Shown piece after piece: positions 16,110 to 23,856 of a stretch of 41,319 bases of DNA (position 1 is its first letter; the number at the start of each line of letters is the position of its first letter). The notes under the pieces are model-generated. The model did no database searches and was not told where the DNA came from. It saw only the letters and a list, made by a program, of their open reading frames with translations. The position numbers and the translations under genes were made by a program. The DNA comes from Streptomyces sp. NRRL F-5630 (lineage in GTDB: Bacteria > Actinomycetota > Actinomycetes > Streptomycetales > Streptomycetaceae), in NCBI RefSeq assembly GCF_000719475.1, contig NZ_JOGO01000055.1:1-41319 (forward strand), given 5' to 3'.

Positions 16110-17129
16110 TCACCCCGGGGGAGTGGTGGGGACGGCGACGCCGTCGTCCTCCCCGGTCCCGTTGTCCCCGTTGTCTCCGCCGACCGCCTTGCTGTAGTCG
16201 TTCCGCATCCGGTACGACTCCGAGAACTCGCCCCCGTGCCAGCCGTACGTGATGACCTCCTCGCTCGACGGGTACGAGACCGGGTCACCCTTCTTGTACA
16301 GCTGCCGGGTCACCACCAGATCACCCCGGTCGATCTCCGCGTAGACCGGGGGGTCCTCCGCCCGGAAGACGCTCACGTACCCCGACTTCTCCTTGCGGTA
16401 GACGTAACTCGCCACGCCCACCGCGTCCCCGCAGGTCATGACGTTGACCAGGAGGTCGGGTGCGCCGGCCCCCGTGAGGTCGCCCGAGGAGACGTCCACC
16501 GGGTATTCGTGCCCGCCGCACGGCTTGAGGTCCTTCTTGGTCTCCGCGCTCACCGAGGCGTCCGAGAGCAGCAGCCGGACCACCGTCTGCTGGCTCATGA
16601 CCGGCACCGAGGCGCGCTCCGAGGCGCTCGGCGCCGGACTGACCCGCGCCGCCGACTCCGGCCGGGCGGGCCCCTCGTCCCGCGTACCGGTGCCCCCGAC
16701 GGCGCAGCCACCGGCCGCGAGCAGCGCGGTGGCTCCCACGCCGAGCCCGCGCCACCGCGCCGCCGCACGTGTACGAGCCCCCCGGCCCCGGCGGCTTCCC
16801 GGCTCCCGCCCGGCGGCGACCGGTAGTGCCGGGTCCGCGGCGGATACGGCGTTCGTCCGCCGTGGTGCGAGCGCCCCGGCGGACGCGCCCCGCGCCCCGC
16901 CCGCCCCCGCGGCGACGAGACGAACCCGGGCACGCCCGGACCGCCGGGGGACGAGAACGTGTCCGCGAAGTCCCGCACAGCGTCCCCGGCGCCCGGCACG
17001 CCCTCTCGCCGCACCGGCCACGGACCCGAGTACGTCCCGTACGAGGATCCGGAGCCAACGCGTCGAGAGCACGTACCGCACACCGCGGGCACCGCGCAGG
17101 ACTTCGCGGACAAGCCCTAGGCCACGCAC
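16110..17129 (-). CDS. cseA: lipoprotein CseA, with a doubtful N-terminus
   Basis: CseA is an exported lipoprotein that, in S. coelicolor, dampens signalling through the SigE-CseBC system. The C-terminal about 200 residues fit: a hydrophobic segment ending GVGATALLAAGGC is a lipobox-like site (cysteine near base 16710), followed by AVGGTGTRDEGPA, a linker, then LKPCGGHEYPVDVSSGDL, VNVMTCGDAVG, EDPPVYAEIDRGDLVV and DYSKAVGGDNGDN. Upstream the frame stays open for about 140 residues back to a GTG at 17129 overlapping the sigE stop, but those codons have poor third-position GC, while a second frame (17113 to about 16780) has near-perfect GC3. No start codon lies just before the signal segment. 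A frameshift or misread GC run near 16770-16785 is likely, so coordinates upstream of there are unreliable. Confidence 0.7.
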   Translation of the reverse strand: MRGLGLVREVLRGARGVRYVLSTRWLRILVRDVLGSVAGAARGRAGRRGRCAGLRGHVLVPRRSGRARVRLVAAGAGGARGASAGALAPRRTNAVSAADPALPVAAGREPGSRRGRGARTRAAARWRGLGVGATALLAAGGCAVGGTGTRDEGPARPESAARVSPAPSASERASVPVMSQQTVVRLLLSDASVSAETKKDLKPCGGHEYPVDVSSGDLTGAGAPDLLVNVMTCGDAVGVASYVYRKEKSGYVSVFRAEDPPVYAEIDRGDLVVTRQLYKKGDPVSYPSSEEVITYGWHGGEFSESYRMRNDYSKAVGGDNGDNGTGEDDGVAVPTTPPG

Positions 17130-17716
17130 CGCTCCAGCTCCTCACGTTCCTGCGCCCGCGCTTCACGCGCCCGGCTCTCCAGCTCTTCCCGGAGCCGGGC
17201 CAGAGCACGGTGCAGGGTGCTCTTGACGGTGCCGGGCGACATGCCGAGCGCCGCCGCCGTCTCCTCGGTCGACATCTGCTCCCAGTGTCGCAGGACGACG
17301 ACACTGCGCTGCTTGGGAGCGAGGACGGAGAGCACGTCCATGAGCAGTGAGCGGTCGGCGTACTGCTCGGTCGGGTCCGGCACCGCGTCGACGCTGTCCT
17401 CGGGAAGCTGGGCGCTCGGCACCTCTTCGAGACGGCGCGCGCGCCACCACTCGGTCCGCGTGTTGATCATGACGCGACGCAGGTAGGCGTCGGCAAGGCG
17501 CTTGTCGGCGATGCCCTGCCAGCGGCGGTAGGTGCGCGCGAGAGCGGTCTGGAGCAGGTCCTGCGCGTCCACCGGATCCGGCACGAGGCGCCGGGCGCTG
17601 CGCAGCAGGGCGTCCTGCCGCGCCCGTACGTACTCCTCGAAACCGAGGATCTCCTCGGGCAGCCCGTCCCCCGCCGCCTCGTCCCGCACTCCGTCGCCGA
17701 CTGTCGCCTGCGCCAT
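17117..17716 (-). CDS. sigE: ECF RNA polymerase sigma factor SigE
   Basis: 199 residues. Directs RNA polymerase to cell-envelope genes under cell-wall stress. Region 2 reads FEEYVRARQDALLRSARRLV, AQDLLQTALARTYRRW and AYLRRVMINTRTEWWR; region 4 reads LAPKQRSVVVLRHWEQ and STEETAAALGMSPGTVKSTLHRALARLREEL. The match to S. coelicolor SigE, as I remember it, is near-complete. ATG 17716 is preceded by GGAGG about eight bases upstream on the minus strand; a start at 17845 would add 43 residues with no ribosome site. The N-terminal MAQATVGDGVRDEAAGD is an extra segment relative to the shorter protein I recall. It is first in the operon with cseA, cseB and cseC, which lets the kinase system control its own sigma factor. 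Confidence 0.93.
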   Translation of the reverse strand: MAQATVGDGVRDEAAGDGLPEEILGFEEYVRARQDALLRSARRLVPDPVDAQDLLQTALARTYRRWQGIADKRLADAYLRRVMINTRTEWWRARRLEEVPSAQLPEDSVDAVPDPTEQYADRSLLMDVLSVLAPKQRSVVVLRHWEQMSTEETAAALGMSPGTVKSTLHRALARLREELESRAREARAQEREELERCVA

Positions 17717-17859
17717 CTCATCCGCCTCCGTGTCCCCGTGATCCCCGTATCCCCGTGTGCTCTGGTCGAAGCACGGCGCTGACGCTACGGAGGGGGTGTA
17801 ACGGAGCCTTCCGAGGAGGCGGTCGATGGAGGCACAGCTACCCATCGGTTGTGTAACAG

Positions 17860-17875
17860 CCCGCCGAAGTGCGGG
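17860..17875 (-). terminator. small hairpin in the mutY-sigE spacer
   Basis: CCCGC/GCGGG arms with a six-base loop. It lies downstream of the putative sigE promoter region, so it may sit in the sigE leader rather than end mutY transcription. Confidence 0.25.
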
Positions 17876-17892
17876 AGTCGCGCACCCTTACG

Positions 17893-17911
17893 GGTTCTTT
17901 GCCGGTTTTGC
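17893..17911 (-). promoter_or_regulatory. candidate CseB site upstream of sigE
   Basis: On the minus strand GCAAAACC is followed directly by a similar GCAAAGAACC, an AT-containing direct repeat in a GC-rich spacer, with GTAAGGGT just downstream (a possible -10 region). It lies about 180 bases before sigE, where CseB is known to act. The assignment is inference from position and repeat form. Confidence 0.4.
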
Positions 17912-17938
17912 GGGGTGGGGAGGCGGGGCGGCGGGAGG

Positions 17939-18907
17939 TCAGCGGGGCTGGTGCGGCGGGTAGGGGCGGTGTCCCGGCAGCCGGTAGCGGCCGTTCTCCA
18001 GGGGCTCCACGAGGCCGTCGGCGACGAGTCCGTCGAGCGCCCTGGCCCGTTGCGCCGGGTCGTGCCACACGCGGTCGAGCGCCGCCTGCGGCACCGGCTC
18101 CAGGGCTTCGCGCAGCACCGCGAGGAGCTTTCCGCGCACCTGCCGGTCGGTGCCCGCGTACGTCTGCGCGCGGCGCGGCGGGCCGGTGTGCTCGGGCTTG
18201 CCGGCGAGCCGCCAGGCGCAGCGGTCGCGGAGCGGGCACGGCTCGCACCGCTCGCCCTTCGCCGTGCACAGGAGCGCGCCGAGTTCCATCGACGCCGCCG
18301 CCCAGCGCGCCGCCGTGTCCTCGTCCTCGGGCAGCACGGAACGCGCGAGGCGCCGTTCCGCGGCCGTGGTCGCGTTCGGCGGGAACTGCTCGCCGCTCAC
18401 CGCCCGCGCGAGTACGCGCCGCACATTGGTGTCGAGCACCGCGTGCCGCTGCCCGTAAGCGAAGGAGGCGACGGCCGCCGCCGTGTACTCGCCGATGCCG
18501 GGCAGCGCGAGAAGCTGGGCGTGGTGTTCGGGCACGTCGCCGCCGTGCCGTTCCGTTATGGCGACGGCCGCGCCGTGCAGCCGCAGGGCGCGCCGCGGGT
18601 AGCCGAGGCGGCCCCAGGCGCGGACGGCCTCGCCCGAGGGTTCCTTGGCGAGGTCGGCCGGACGCGGCCAGCGCCGCATCCATTCCTCGTAGACGGGCAG
18701 GACCCGGGCCACCGGGGTCTGCTGGAGCATGAACTCGCTGACCATCACCCCCCAGGCACCGGCCTCGGGCCGCCGCCACGGCAGATCCCTGGCGTTCGCC
18801 TCGTACCAGGCGATCACGGGGCCGTGCAGCGATGCGCCCTCCCGTTCGGGAGGCGCCGAGGGCGAGGGGGAGGGGACGGACGCGGCGGAGTGCGTGGGCA
18901 AAGTCAT
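17939..18907 (-). CDS. mutY: A/G-specific adenine glycosylase MutY
   Basis: 322 residues. Removes adenine mispaired with 8-oxoguanine, preventing G:C to T:A changes. HhH-GPD fold: WYEANARDLPWRR, FMLQQTPVARV, the helix-hairpin-helix LPGIGEYTAAAVASFAYG with its following catalytic Asp in VLDTNVRRVLAR. The 4Fe-4S cluster cysteines are in CEPCPLRDRC, preceded by LCTAKGERC. It is the short actinobacterial form and lacks the long C-terminal MutT-like domain of E. coli MutY. The ATG at 18907 is chosen because coding-style third positions begin there; the ribosome site is weak. The same strand carries sigE 222 bases downstream, with its own promoter in the gap. Confidence 0.93.
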   Translation of the reverse strand: MTLPTHSAASVPSPSPSAPPEREGASLHGPVIAWYEANARDLPWRRPEAGAWGVMVSEFMLQQTPVARVLPVYEEWMRRWPRPADLAKEPSGEAVRAWGRLGYPRRALRLHGAAVAITERHGGDVPEHHAQLLALPGIGEYTAAAVASFAYGQRHAVLDTNVRRVLARAVSGEQFPPNATTAAERRLARSVLPEDEDTAARWAAASMELGALLCTAKGERCEPCPLRDRCAWRLAGKPEHTGPPRRAQTYAGTDRQVRGKLLAVLREALEPVPQAALDRVWHDPAQRARALDGLVADGLVEPLENGRYRLPGHRPYPPHQPR

Positions 18908-19218
18908 GGCGCTCGAATCCTGCCACGTGCACACCTCCCGGCCACTCGCCGCGCCTCTCGCGGGAGGGTGACGACGGGGAGGGTGGAGCACAAAGGGGGC
19001 GCACGCCCGGCGCACGCGCGGCCGGGCCAACAGAGGGGTGCACAGGGCGTGCTGACCGGGGGACTCGCGGGGCGACCGGGCGCCGAGGCTGCTCGCCGCG
19101 GACCGCGAACGGAGGGCGGGCGGGCGCCGTCTCGGGCGTACGCCGATGACCTGCCATGACGCACAGTATCCGGACGGTCACGGAACTGTTGTCAGAGGTG
19201 CCCCGTACCGTGAGGAGC
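18908..19218. other. divergent spacer between mutY and the kinase gene
   Basis: 311 bases. Apart from the kinase -10 box at its right end, no repeat, hairpin or gene was recognised. Confidence 0.5.
19206..19211 (+). promoter_or_regulatory. -10 box TACCGT, leaderless promoter candidate
   Basis: Seven bases before the ATG at 19219. It supports that start rather than the in-frame ATG at 19156, whose first 21 codons include AGT, GAA, TTG and TCA, unlike the rest of the gene. Confidence 0.45.
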
Positions 19219-20979
19219 ATGGCAGCGTCCACGCTCTCGCGCGGCGTCCGGGCCCTCGGGCTCTGGGCGGTCCTCGCCGTGCCCGTCGTCCTGGCACGCC
19301 TGCTCGGTCTCGTCGCACACGTGCCCTGGGGGGCCACGGCCCTCGGACTCGGGGTGCTCGCCCTCGCCGCCGTCTGCGCGCGGCGCCACCCGGCGACGGC
19401 GCTGCTGCTCGCCGCGGCCCCCGGGCTCGCCTTCGGCACCGCGCTCTTCACCGCGGACTACGGCCTCGCGCTGCCCGTCCTCGCCTACCTCCTCGGCCTG
19501 CGCGGCGGGGCCCGGCAGACCACTGCCGCGTGCGCGGCACTCCTGCTCGCCGGCTCGGCGCGGGTGCTGTGGGGTGCCGAGGACCCGGTCACGGCATGGC
19601 TGCTGCTCCTCGCCGTGCTCCTCTTCCTCGTCGTCTTCCCCTGGCTCGCCGGGAGGTACCGGCTCCAGCGCCGGGCGCTCGCCGAGGCGGGCTGGGCGCG
19701 GGCGGCCCGCCTCGAAGCGGAGCAGCGGGCCGTCGCCGAGCGCGCGGCACTGCGCGAACGGGCGAGGATCGCGGGCGAGATGCACGACGCGCTGGGCCAC
19801 GAGCTGAGCCTCCTCGCGCTGCGCGCCGGCACGCTCCAGGTCGCCGCCGACCTGCCGGAGCGGCATCGCGAGGCGGCGGCGGGGCTGCGCGCCGCGACGG
19901 CGGACGCGGTGGACCGGCTGCACGAGATCGTGGGGGTGCTGCGCGCGGAAGAACCGGGCCCGGCGCCGAGCGATCCCCCACCCGAGCCTCCTCGCGCCCC
20001 CGACCTGGACCGCCTTCTCGGCCGCACGGTGGCCTCGGGCCTGGCGGTACGGGTCACGGCCTGGCCCGAGCGGCCCGACGCGCACACGGGGTTGCGCCAC
20101 CGCGTCGTGCGGGAGTCGCTCACCAACGCCGCGCGGTACGCGCCGGACGCCGAGGTGACGGTCGCCTGCGCCCCGGGGGACGGAGGCACCCACCTCCGGA
20201 TCGCGAGCGGACCGGTGGGCGGGCCGGGGCGCGGGGGCCCGGCGGAGGGATCGGACACGGGGCGGGTGGGCGGGCTGCCGGGCGCCGCTTCCTCGGGCGG
20301 ACCGGCCACGGAGGCCGCTGGGGGGACCGGCCGTCCGGCGACCCGGCCATCCGGGCCACTCCGGCCGCTCGCTCCGAAAGGCGGCGGCTCGGGGCTGCGC
20401 GCGCTCGCGGGCGCGGTCCGTGCGGCGGGCGGGCGCTTCGACGCGGGTCCTCGGGAGGACGGCGGCCACCTCGTGGAGGTGTGGCTGCCCGCGCGGGGGC
20501 CGGAGGTGGCCGGGGCGAACGCACCGCTCGGCATGGGGTCGGTGCCCGGTGCGGCAGGGGCGTTCGGTGCCTCCGGTGCGGGACCGGTGTTCGGGCCGGG
20601 GCGGTTGCGGCGGCTCTTCGTCGCGGGTGTCGTGGCCGGAGCGGTACTGCTCGGCGGCGGGTTCGGCTGGTACGCGTACAGCCGAGGCCACTCCGTGCTC
20701 GACGGGCGGGTCTACGCGAGCGCCCGCCTGGGCACGTCGTACGCGGACCTCGCGCCGAGGCTCCCCGCGCGCACCGTCGGCGACGTGCCGGTCGAGCGGG
20801 AGCCCGCGCGACCGGCCGGGGCCGCCTGCCGCTACTACCGGGCGGTGCCGGATCTCTTCGTGAGCATGGACCACTACCGGCTGTGCTTCAAGAACGGACG
20901 CCTCGTGGACAAGACCGTCGTGCCGGGAGCGGGCGTGGCCGGGGACGCGCGCAGGGAACTCGGGGAGCTGGGCGGATGA
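19219..20979 (+). CDS. NarL-type sensor histidine kinase with a C-terminal membrane domain
   Basis: 586 residues. Four or five hydrophobic segments fill residues 10-145. The HisKA_3 dimerisation domain carries the phosphoacceptor box RIAGEMHDALGHELS (His189), and the ATPase domain has VVRESLTNAARYAP and, after a long Gly-rich insertion (about 340-390), GSGLRALAGAV. Such kinases normally end there. This one continues through a linker into another hydrophobic segment (about 466-486, LFVAGVVAGAVLLGGGFGWY) and a roughly 100-residue, probably extracellular end with Cys537 (CRYYRA) and Cys556 (LCFKNGRLVDK). That end resembles, in pattern only, small SmpA/OmlA-like beta domains. It would put sensing parts at both ends of the kinase. 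The stop overlaps the regulator start (ATGA). Signal unknown. Confidence 0.88.
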   Translation: MAASTLSRGVRALGLWAVLAVPVVLARLLGLVAHVPWGATALGLGVLALAAVCARRHPATALLLAAAPGLAFGTALFTADYGLALPVLAYLLGLRGGARQTTAACAALLLAGSARVLWGAEDPVTAWLLLLAVLLFLVVFPWLAGRYRLQRRALAEAGWARAARLEAEQRAVAERAALRERARIAGEMHDALGHELSLLALRAGTLQVAADLPERHREAAAGLRAATADAVDRLHEIVGVLRAEEPGPAPSDPPPEPPRAPDLDRLLGRTVASGLAVRVTAWPERPDAHTGLRHRVVRESLTNAARYAPDAEVTVACAPGDGGTHLRIASGPVGGPGRGGPAEGSDTGRVGGLPGAASSGGPATEAAGGTGRPATRPSGPLRPLAPKGGGSGLRALAGAVRAAGGRFDAGPREDGGHLVEVWLPARGPEVAGANAPLGMGSVPGAAGAFGASGAGPVFGPGRLRRLFVAGVVAGAVLLGGGFGWYAYSRGHSVLDGRVYASARLGTSYADLAPRLPARTVGDVPVEREPARPAGAACRYYRAVPDLFVSMDHYRLCFKNGRLVDKTVVPGAGVAGDARRELGELGG

Positions 20980-21686
20980 GAGGGGAGCGCGGGACGGAAG
21001 CGGAGCCGCCCGGGGCCGGGGACCCGGTGCGGGTGCTGCTCGCGGACGACGAACGGCTCGTGCGCGAGGGCGTGGCGGCGATCCTGGCGAGCGCCCCGGG
21101 CATCGAGGTCGTCGGGCAGGCGGGCGACGGGCGCGAGGCGGTCGCCGAGGGCCTGCGGCTGCGCCCCGGCGTGGCGCTGCTCGACGTGCGGATGCCGGTG
21201 CTCGACGGGCTCGGGGCGGCGGAGGAGTTCGCCCGCCTGCTGCCGGACACGGCGGTCGGGATGCTCACGACGTTCTCGGAGGGGGAGTACGTGGAGCGGG
21301 CGCTCGCCGGGGGCGCGGCGGGCTTCCTGCTCAAGTCCGGTGACCCCTACGAACTCATCGCCGGGGTGAGGGCGCTGGCGGCGGGCGGCGCCTTCCTCGC
21401 GCCCCGGGTGACCCGGCACGTCCTGGACGGGCTCGGCGGGCGGCGCCTGGAGCGGGCCGCCGGGGCGCGGCGGGCGGTGGCCCGGCTCACGCCCCGGGAG
21501 CGCGAGGTGCTCGTCCTGCTCACGGACGGGCTGTCCAACGCGGGGATCGCGGAACGGCTCGGCCTGAGCGAGGGGACGGTGAAGGCGTACGTGAGCGTCG
21601 TCCTCGACCGGCTCGGCGTCCCCAACCGGGTCCGCGCCGCCGTGCTCGCGCACGAGGCGGGGCTGCCGGTGGGGGAGGAGGGGTGA
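20976..21686 (+). CDS. NarL/FixJ-family response regulator
   Basis: 236 residues, translationally coupled to the kinase gene before it and therefore its likely partner. Receiver: VRVLLADDERLVREG, Asp70 in VALLDVRMPVLDG, GMLTTFSEGEYVERAL and FLLKSGDP. The C-terminal LuxR-type helix-turn-helix is LTPREREVLVLLTDGLSNAGIAERL followed by LSEGTVKAYVSVVLDRLG. The N-terminal about 15 residues before the receiver are Gly/Glu-rich. The stop lies 13 bases before the convergent phosphatase gene. Targets unknown; nearby envelope genes (PAP2 phosphatase, anchored surface protein) are possible but unsupported. Confidence 0.92.
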   Translation: MRGERGTEAEPPGAGDPVRVLLADDERLVREGVAAILASAPGIEVVGQAGDGREAVAEGLRLRPGVALLDVRMPVLDGLGAAEEFARLLPDTAVGMLTTFSEGEYVERALAGGAAGFLLKSGDPYELIAGVRALAAGGAFLAPRVTRHVLDGLGGRRLERAAGARRAVARLTPREREVLVLLTDGLSNAGIAERLGLSEGTVKAYVSVVLDRLGVPNRVRAAVLAHEAGLPVGEEG

Positions 21687-21699
21687 GAAAGGAGGCGGA

Positions 21700-22344
21700 T
21701 CAGCGGACGTAAGGCGCGGCGTGCGCGGCGCGGCGCTGCCCCGGGCCCGCGAGCCAGGCGAGGAGTCCGATCGAGGAACCCCGCATGGTGGTGGCGAGCG
21801 CGGCGAGCGGGCGGGTGCCGAGCCTGACGACGACGAGCGAGACGAGGGCGCCGAGGACGAGTCCGGTGGCGACGTCGTGCGGGTAGTGGACGCCGACGAA
21901 GACCCGCGAGAACGCCATGAGGAGCGCCATGGGCAGGGTGAGCCAGGCGATCACGCGCCAGGCGAGCATGAGGCCCACGGCCGCGCCGGCGGCGATCGTC
22001 GCGTGGTTGCTGGGGAAGGACCAGTCACCGTGCGGGGGGCAGTCGATCAGGGGCTGGGCGCCCTTGACGGCACGGCAGGGACGCTCCTCGGTGATCGAGG
22101 ACTTGGCGACCTCGCTGATCACGTAGGCGACGGCGGTCCCCAGCGGGGCGAGGACCGCGACGGCCAGCGCGCCCGGTTCACCGCGCCGGGCGCGCCACCA
22201 GGCGACGACGAAGAGCGCCGCGAAGAGCAGCAGCCCCAGTTCCGTCCAGATCTCGGCGAGCTTCTGGAACCACTCCGGCGTGCTGTGCCCGAAGTCGAGG
22301 ATGTCGAGATAGAGGTCAGAGTCGACGCTGGTCATGCCTTCCAT
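21700..22344 (-). CDS. PAP2-superfamily membrane phosphatase
   Basis: 214 residues with five or six membrane segments. The three phosphatase motifs are complete: KSSITEERP (Lys81, Arg88), PSNH (111-114) and SRVFVGVHYPHD (Arg147, His153, Asp157). Family members dephosphorylate lipid phosphates such as undecaprenyl pyrophosphate or phosphatidic acid at the outer membrane face, so a role in recycling the peptidoglycan carrier is plausible. The start at 22344 (MEGMTSVDSD) has a -10 box TAGCGT eight bases upstream on the minus strand; an ATG at 22335 is possible but its GGAAGG lies too close. The last about 35 residues are basic and cytosolic. It is divergent from the next gene. Confidence 0.9.
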   Translation of the reverse strand: MEGMTSVDSDLYLDILDFGHSTPEWFQKLAEIWTELGLLLFAALFVVAWWRARRGEPGALAVAVLAPLGTAVAYVISEVAKSSITEERPCRAVKGAQPLIDCPPHGDWSFPSNHATIAAGAAVGLMLAWRVIAWLTLPMALLMAFSRVFVGVHYPHDVATGLVLGALVSLVVVRLGTRPLAALATTMRGSSIGLLAWLAGPGQRRAAHAAPYVR

Positions 22345-22861
22345 GGTCGGGGACGCTACGGGCTGCTCCTGACCACCACATCCCCCGGCGGGACCGTTCC
22401 CGCCCCTGCCGATCGGCAGGGGCGGTGGGTGAACCGGCGGAGGACACGGTACGGCGGAGGGGTGAACCGGGCCGTCCGTGGCGTCGGCCCCACGGTGGCG
22501 CGGGGGCGGAAGGGGTATGCGCGGACAAGCCGGGCGGAACGCGGGCCCGTGCCGGGAGCGGAGCGCGGGCGAAGGCGTGGATGCGTGGCAATTGCACCCG
22601 CACCGGAAAAGGAAGGAAACAAAAGAGACACGAATAGGGAACGGAATGATCACGGCCCCGGCCGGGGCTGGTGAGGCGGCACCGAGGTGCGGCCGGGGGG
22701 TGCGCGGGGTGGAGCGGAACGGCCCGTACCGCCGCGAAACCGGCAGCCGGGAAGCGGGCTGCCGCTCGTGTGAAGACCAGCCGGAATGATGATCCGGGAA
22801 AGTTGACGGTGGGGCGGCGGGTGGCGCCGGGAGTGGCGAGGATCTCTCGTAGAGTTGCGCC
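22345..22861. other. divergent intergenic region
   Basis: 517 bases. Around 22607-22650 a purine-rich, lower-GC stretch ends in AGGGAACGGAATG, which could start a 47-codon open frame (22646-22789) with poor codon use; I do not call it a gene. Promoters for the two flanking genes lie at its ends. Confidence 0.5.
22850..22855 (+). promoter_or_regulatory. -10 box TAGAGT, leaderless promoter candidate
   Basis: Six bases before the GTG at 22862, the same hexamer and spacing as for the blaI-type gene. Confidence 0.5.
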
Positions 22862-23749
22862 GTGGGATCTATGCGCAATCCGGTCGGTCCGCTTCCCTCC
22901 AGCATCTACTGGCGACGGAGGGCGATTCTCGGCGCCGTCCTGGTGCTGGTCGCTCTGCTCGTCGTCTGGCTGGTGAATCTCACGAGCGGAGGCGGGGGCG
23001 GCAAGAAGGACGGCGCGCACGGTTCCGGCGGCTCCTCGGGGCCCGCGCCCTCCATCACCCCCGGCCCCAGCGACTCGGGACCGGCGATCAGTCAACAGCC
23101 GGGCGGCCGCGACGAGTCGGGCGGCTCCGGCAAGGACGACGACACGGCCACGCCGGGTGACGGCGCCTCAAGCGGGGCGGCAGGTGGCGGCTCCGGCGAG
23201 GACGGGGCCGGCAAGGGCGGTTCGGGAGACGGGGCGGACGGCACCGGCGGCTCCGACGAGGCGGGTGGCGACGGCGGTTCGGGCGCCTCCGGCGAGGGCG
23301 CCGGGTCCGGCAGCAGCGACGCGCAGCGCGTCCCCGCCGGGTCGAGTCTGCCCGACTGCACGTCGGATGTCGCCGAACTCTCGCTGCGCAGCGCGCACAA
23401 CACGTACGCGCCCGGCAAGAAGCCGAAGCTCGAACTGTCCGTCAAGAACAGTTCGGCCGCCGCGTGCAAGGTGGACCTCGGCGCGGCGCACACCGTCGTG
23501 ACGATCACGCTGACCGGCGAGGACGACCCGTACTGGTCCTCCAAGGACTGCCCCGCGACCGAGAGCCTGTGGCTGCGGGTACCGGCGAAGGAGACGATCC
23601 GGTACGAGATCGAGTGGAACCGCAAGGCGAGCCGCGCCGCGTGCGCGAAGCCGCCGAGCGGCTCGGCGAAGCCGGGCACCTACCTGGTGGAGGCGAAGGC
23701 GCCGGGGCTGAAGAAGGCCCGCGCGTCGTTCCGCCTCGACAAGGACTGA
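22862..23749 (+). CDS. membrane-anchored extracellular protein with a Gly/Ser/Asp-rich stalk
   Basis: 295 residues. A short basic cytosolic start, one membrane segment (about 21-39, AILGAVLVLVALLVVWLV), then a roughly 115-residue disordered stalk of Gly, Ser, Asp and Glu, and a folded end from about residue 160. The folded part has four cysteines (LPDCTSDV, AACKVDL, SKDCPAT, RAACAKP) and a beta-rich pattern (LELSVKNSS, HTVVTITLTG, TIRYEIEWN, GTYLVEAKA) like an immunoglobulin-like domain that binds or supports cell-wall partners. Function unknown. It is one gene from disA and convergent with it. The start is the GTG with a -10 box six bases before; MRNPVG at the second Met is an alternative. 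Confidence 0.8.
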   Translation: MGSMRNPVGPLPSSIYWRRRAILGAVLVLVALLVVWLVNLTSGGGGGKKDGAHGSGGSSGPAPSITPGPSDSGPAISQQPGGRDESGGSGKDDDTATPGDGASSGAAGGGSGEDGAGKGGSGDGADGTGGSDEAGGDGGSGASGEGAGSGSSDAQRVPAGSSLPDCTSDVAELSLRSAHNTYAPGKKPKLELSVKNSSAAACKVDLGAAHTVVTITLTGEDDPYWSSKDCPATESLWLRVPAKETIRYEIEWNRKASRAACAKPPSGSAKPGTYLVEAKAPGLKKARASFRLDKD

Positions 23750-23856
23750 GGAACCGAAGGGGGCGGGGCACCGCCCGGGCCCGCGCGCCGGCCGCGTCGC
23801 GTCCGGGCCGCCCCGCTTCCGGCTGCCGCGCCCCGGCCTTCCCGCCCCCGTACTTC

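Noticed and set aside
19156..19218. Earlier start of the histidine kinase at ATG 19156
   Set aside because: The 21 extra codons have atypical third bases and cross the -10 box that sits seven bases before 19219.
19146..20975. Long open frame in a different frame, fused to the response regulator
   Set aside because: Upstream of 20976 it is Arg/Gly-rich shadow of the kinase gene; the regulator's own ATG overlaps the kinase stop.
22646..22789. Small gene after an AGGGAACGG ribosome-like site
   Set aside because: 47 codons with poor codon use, no recognisable product, and inside a divergent promoter region.
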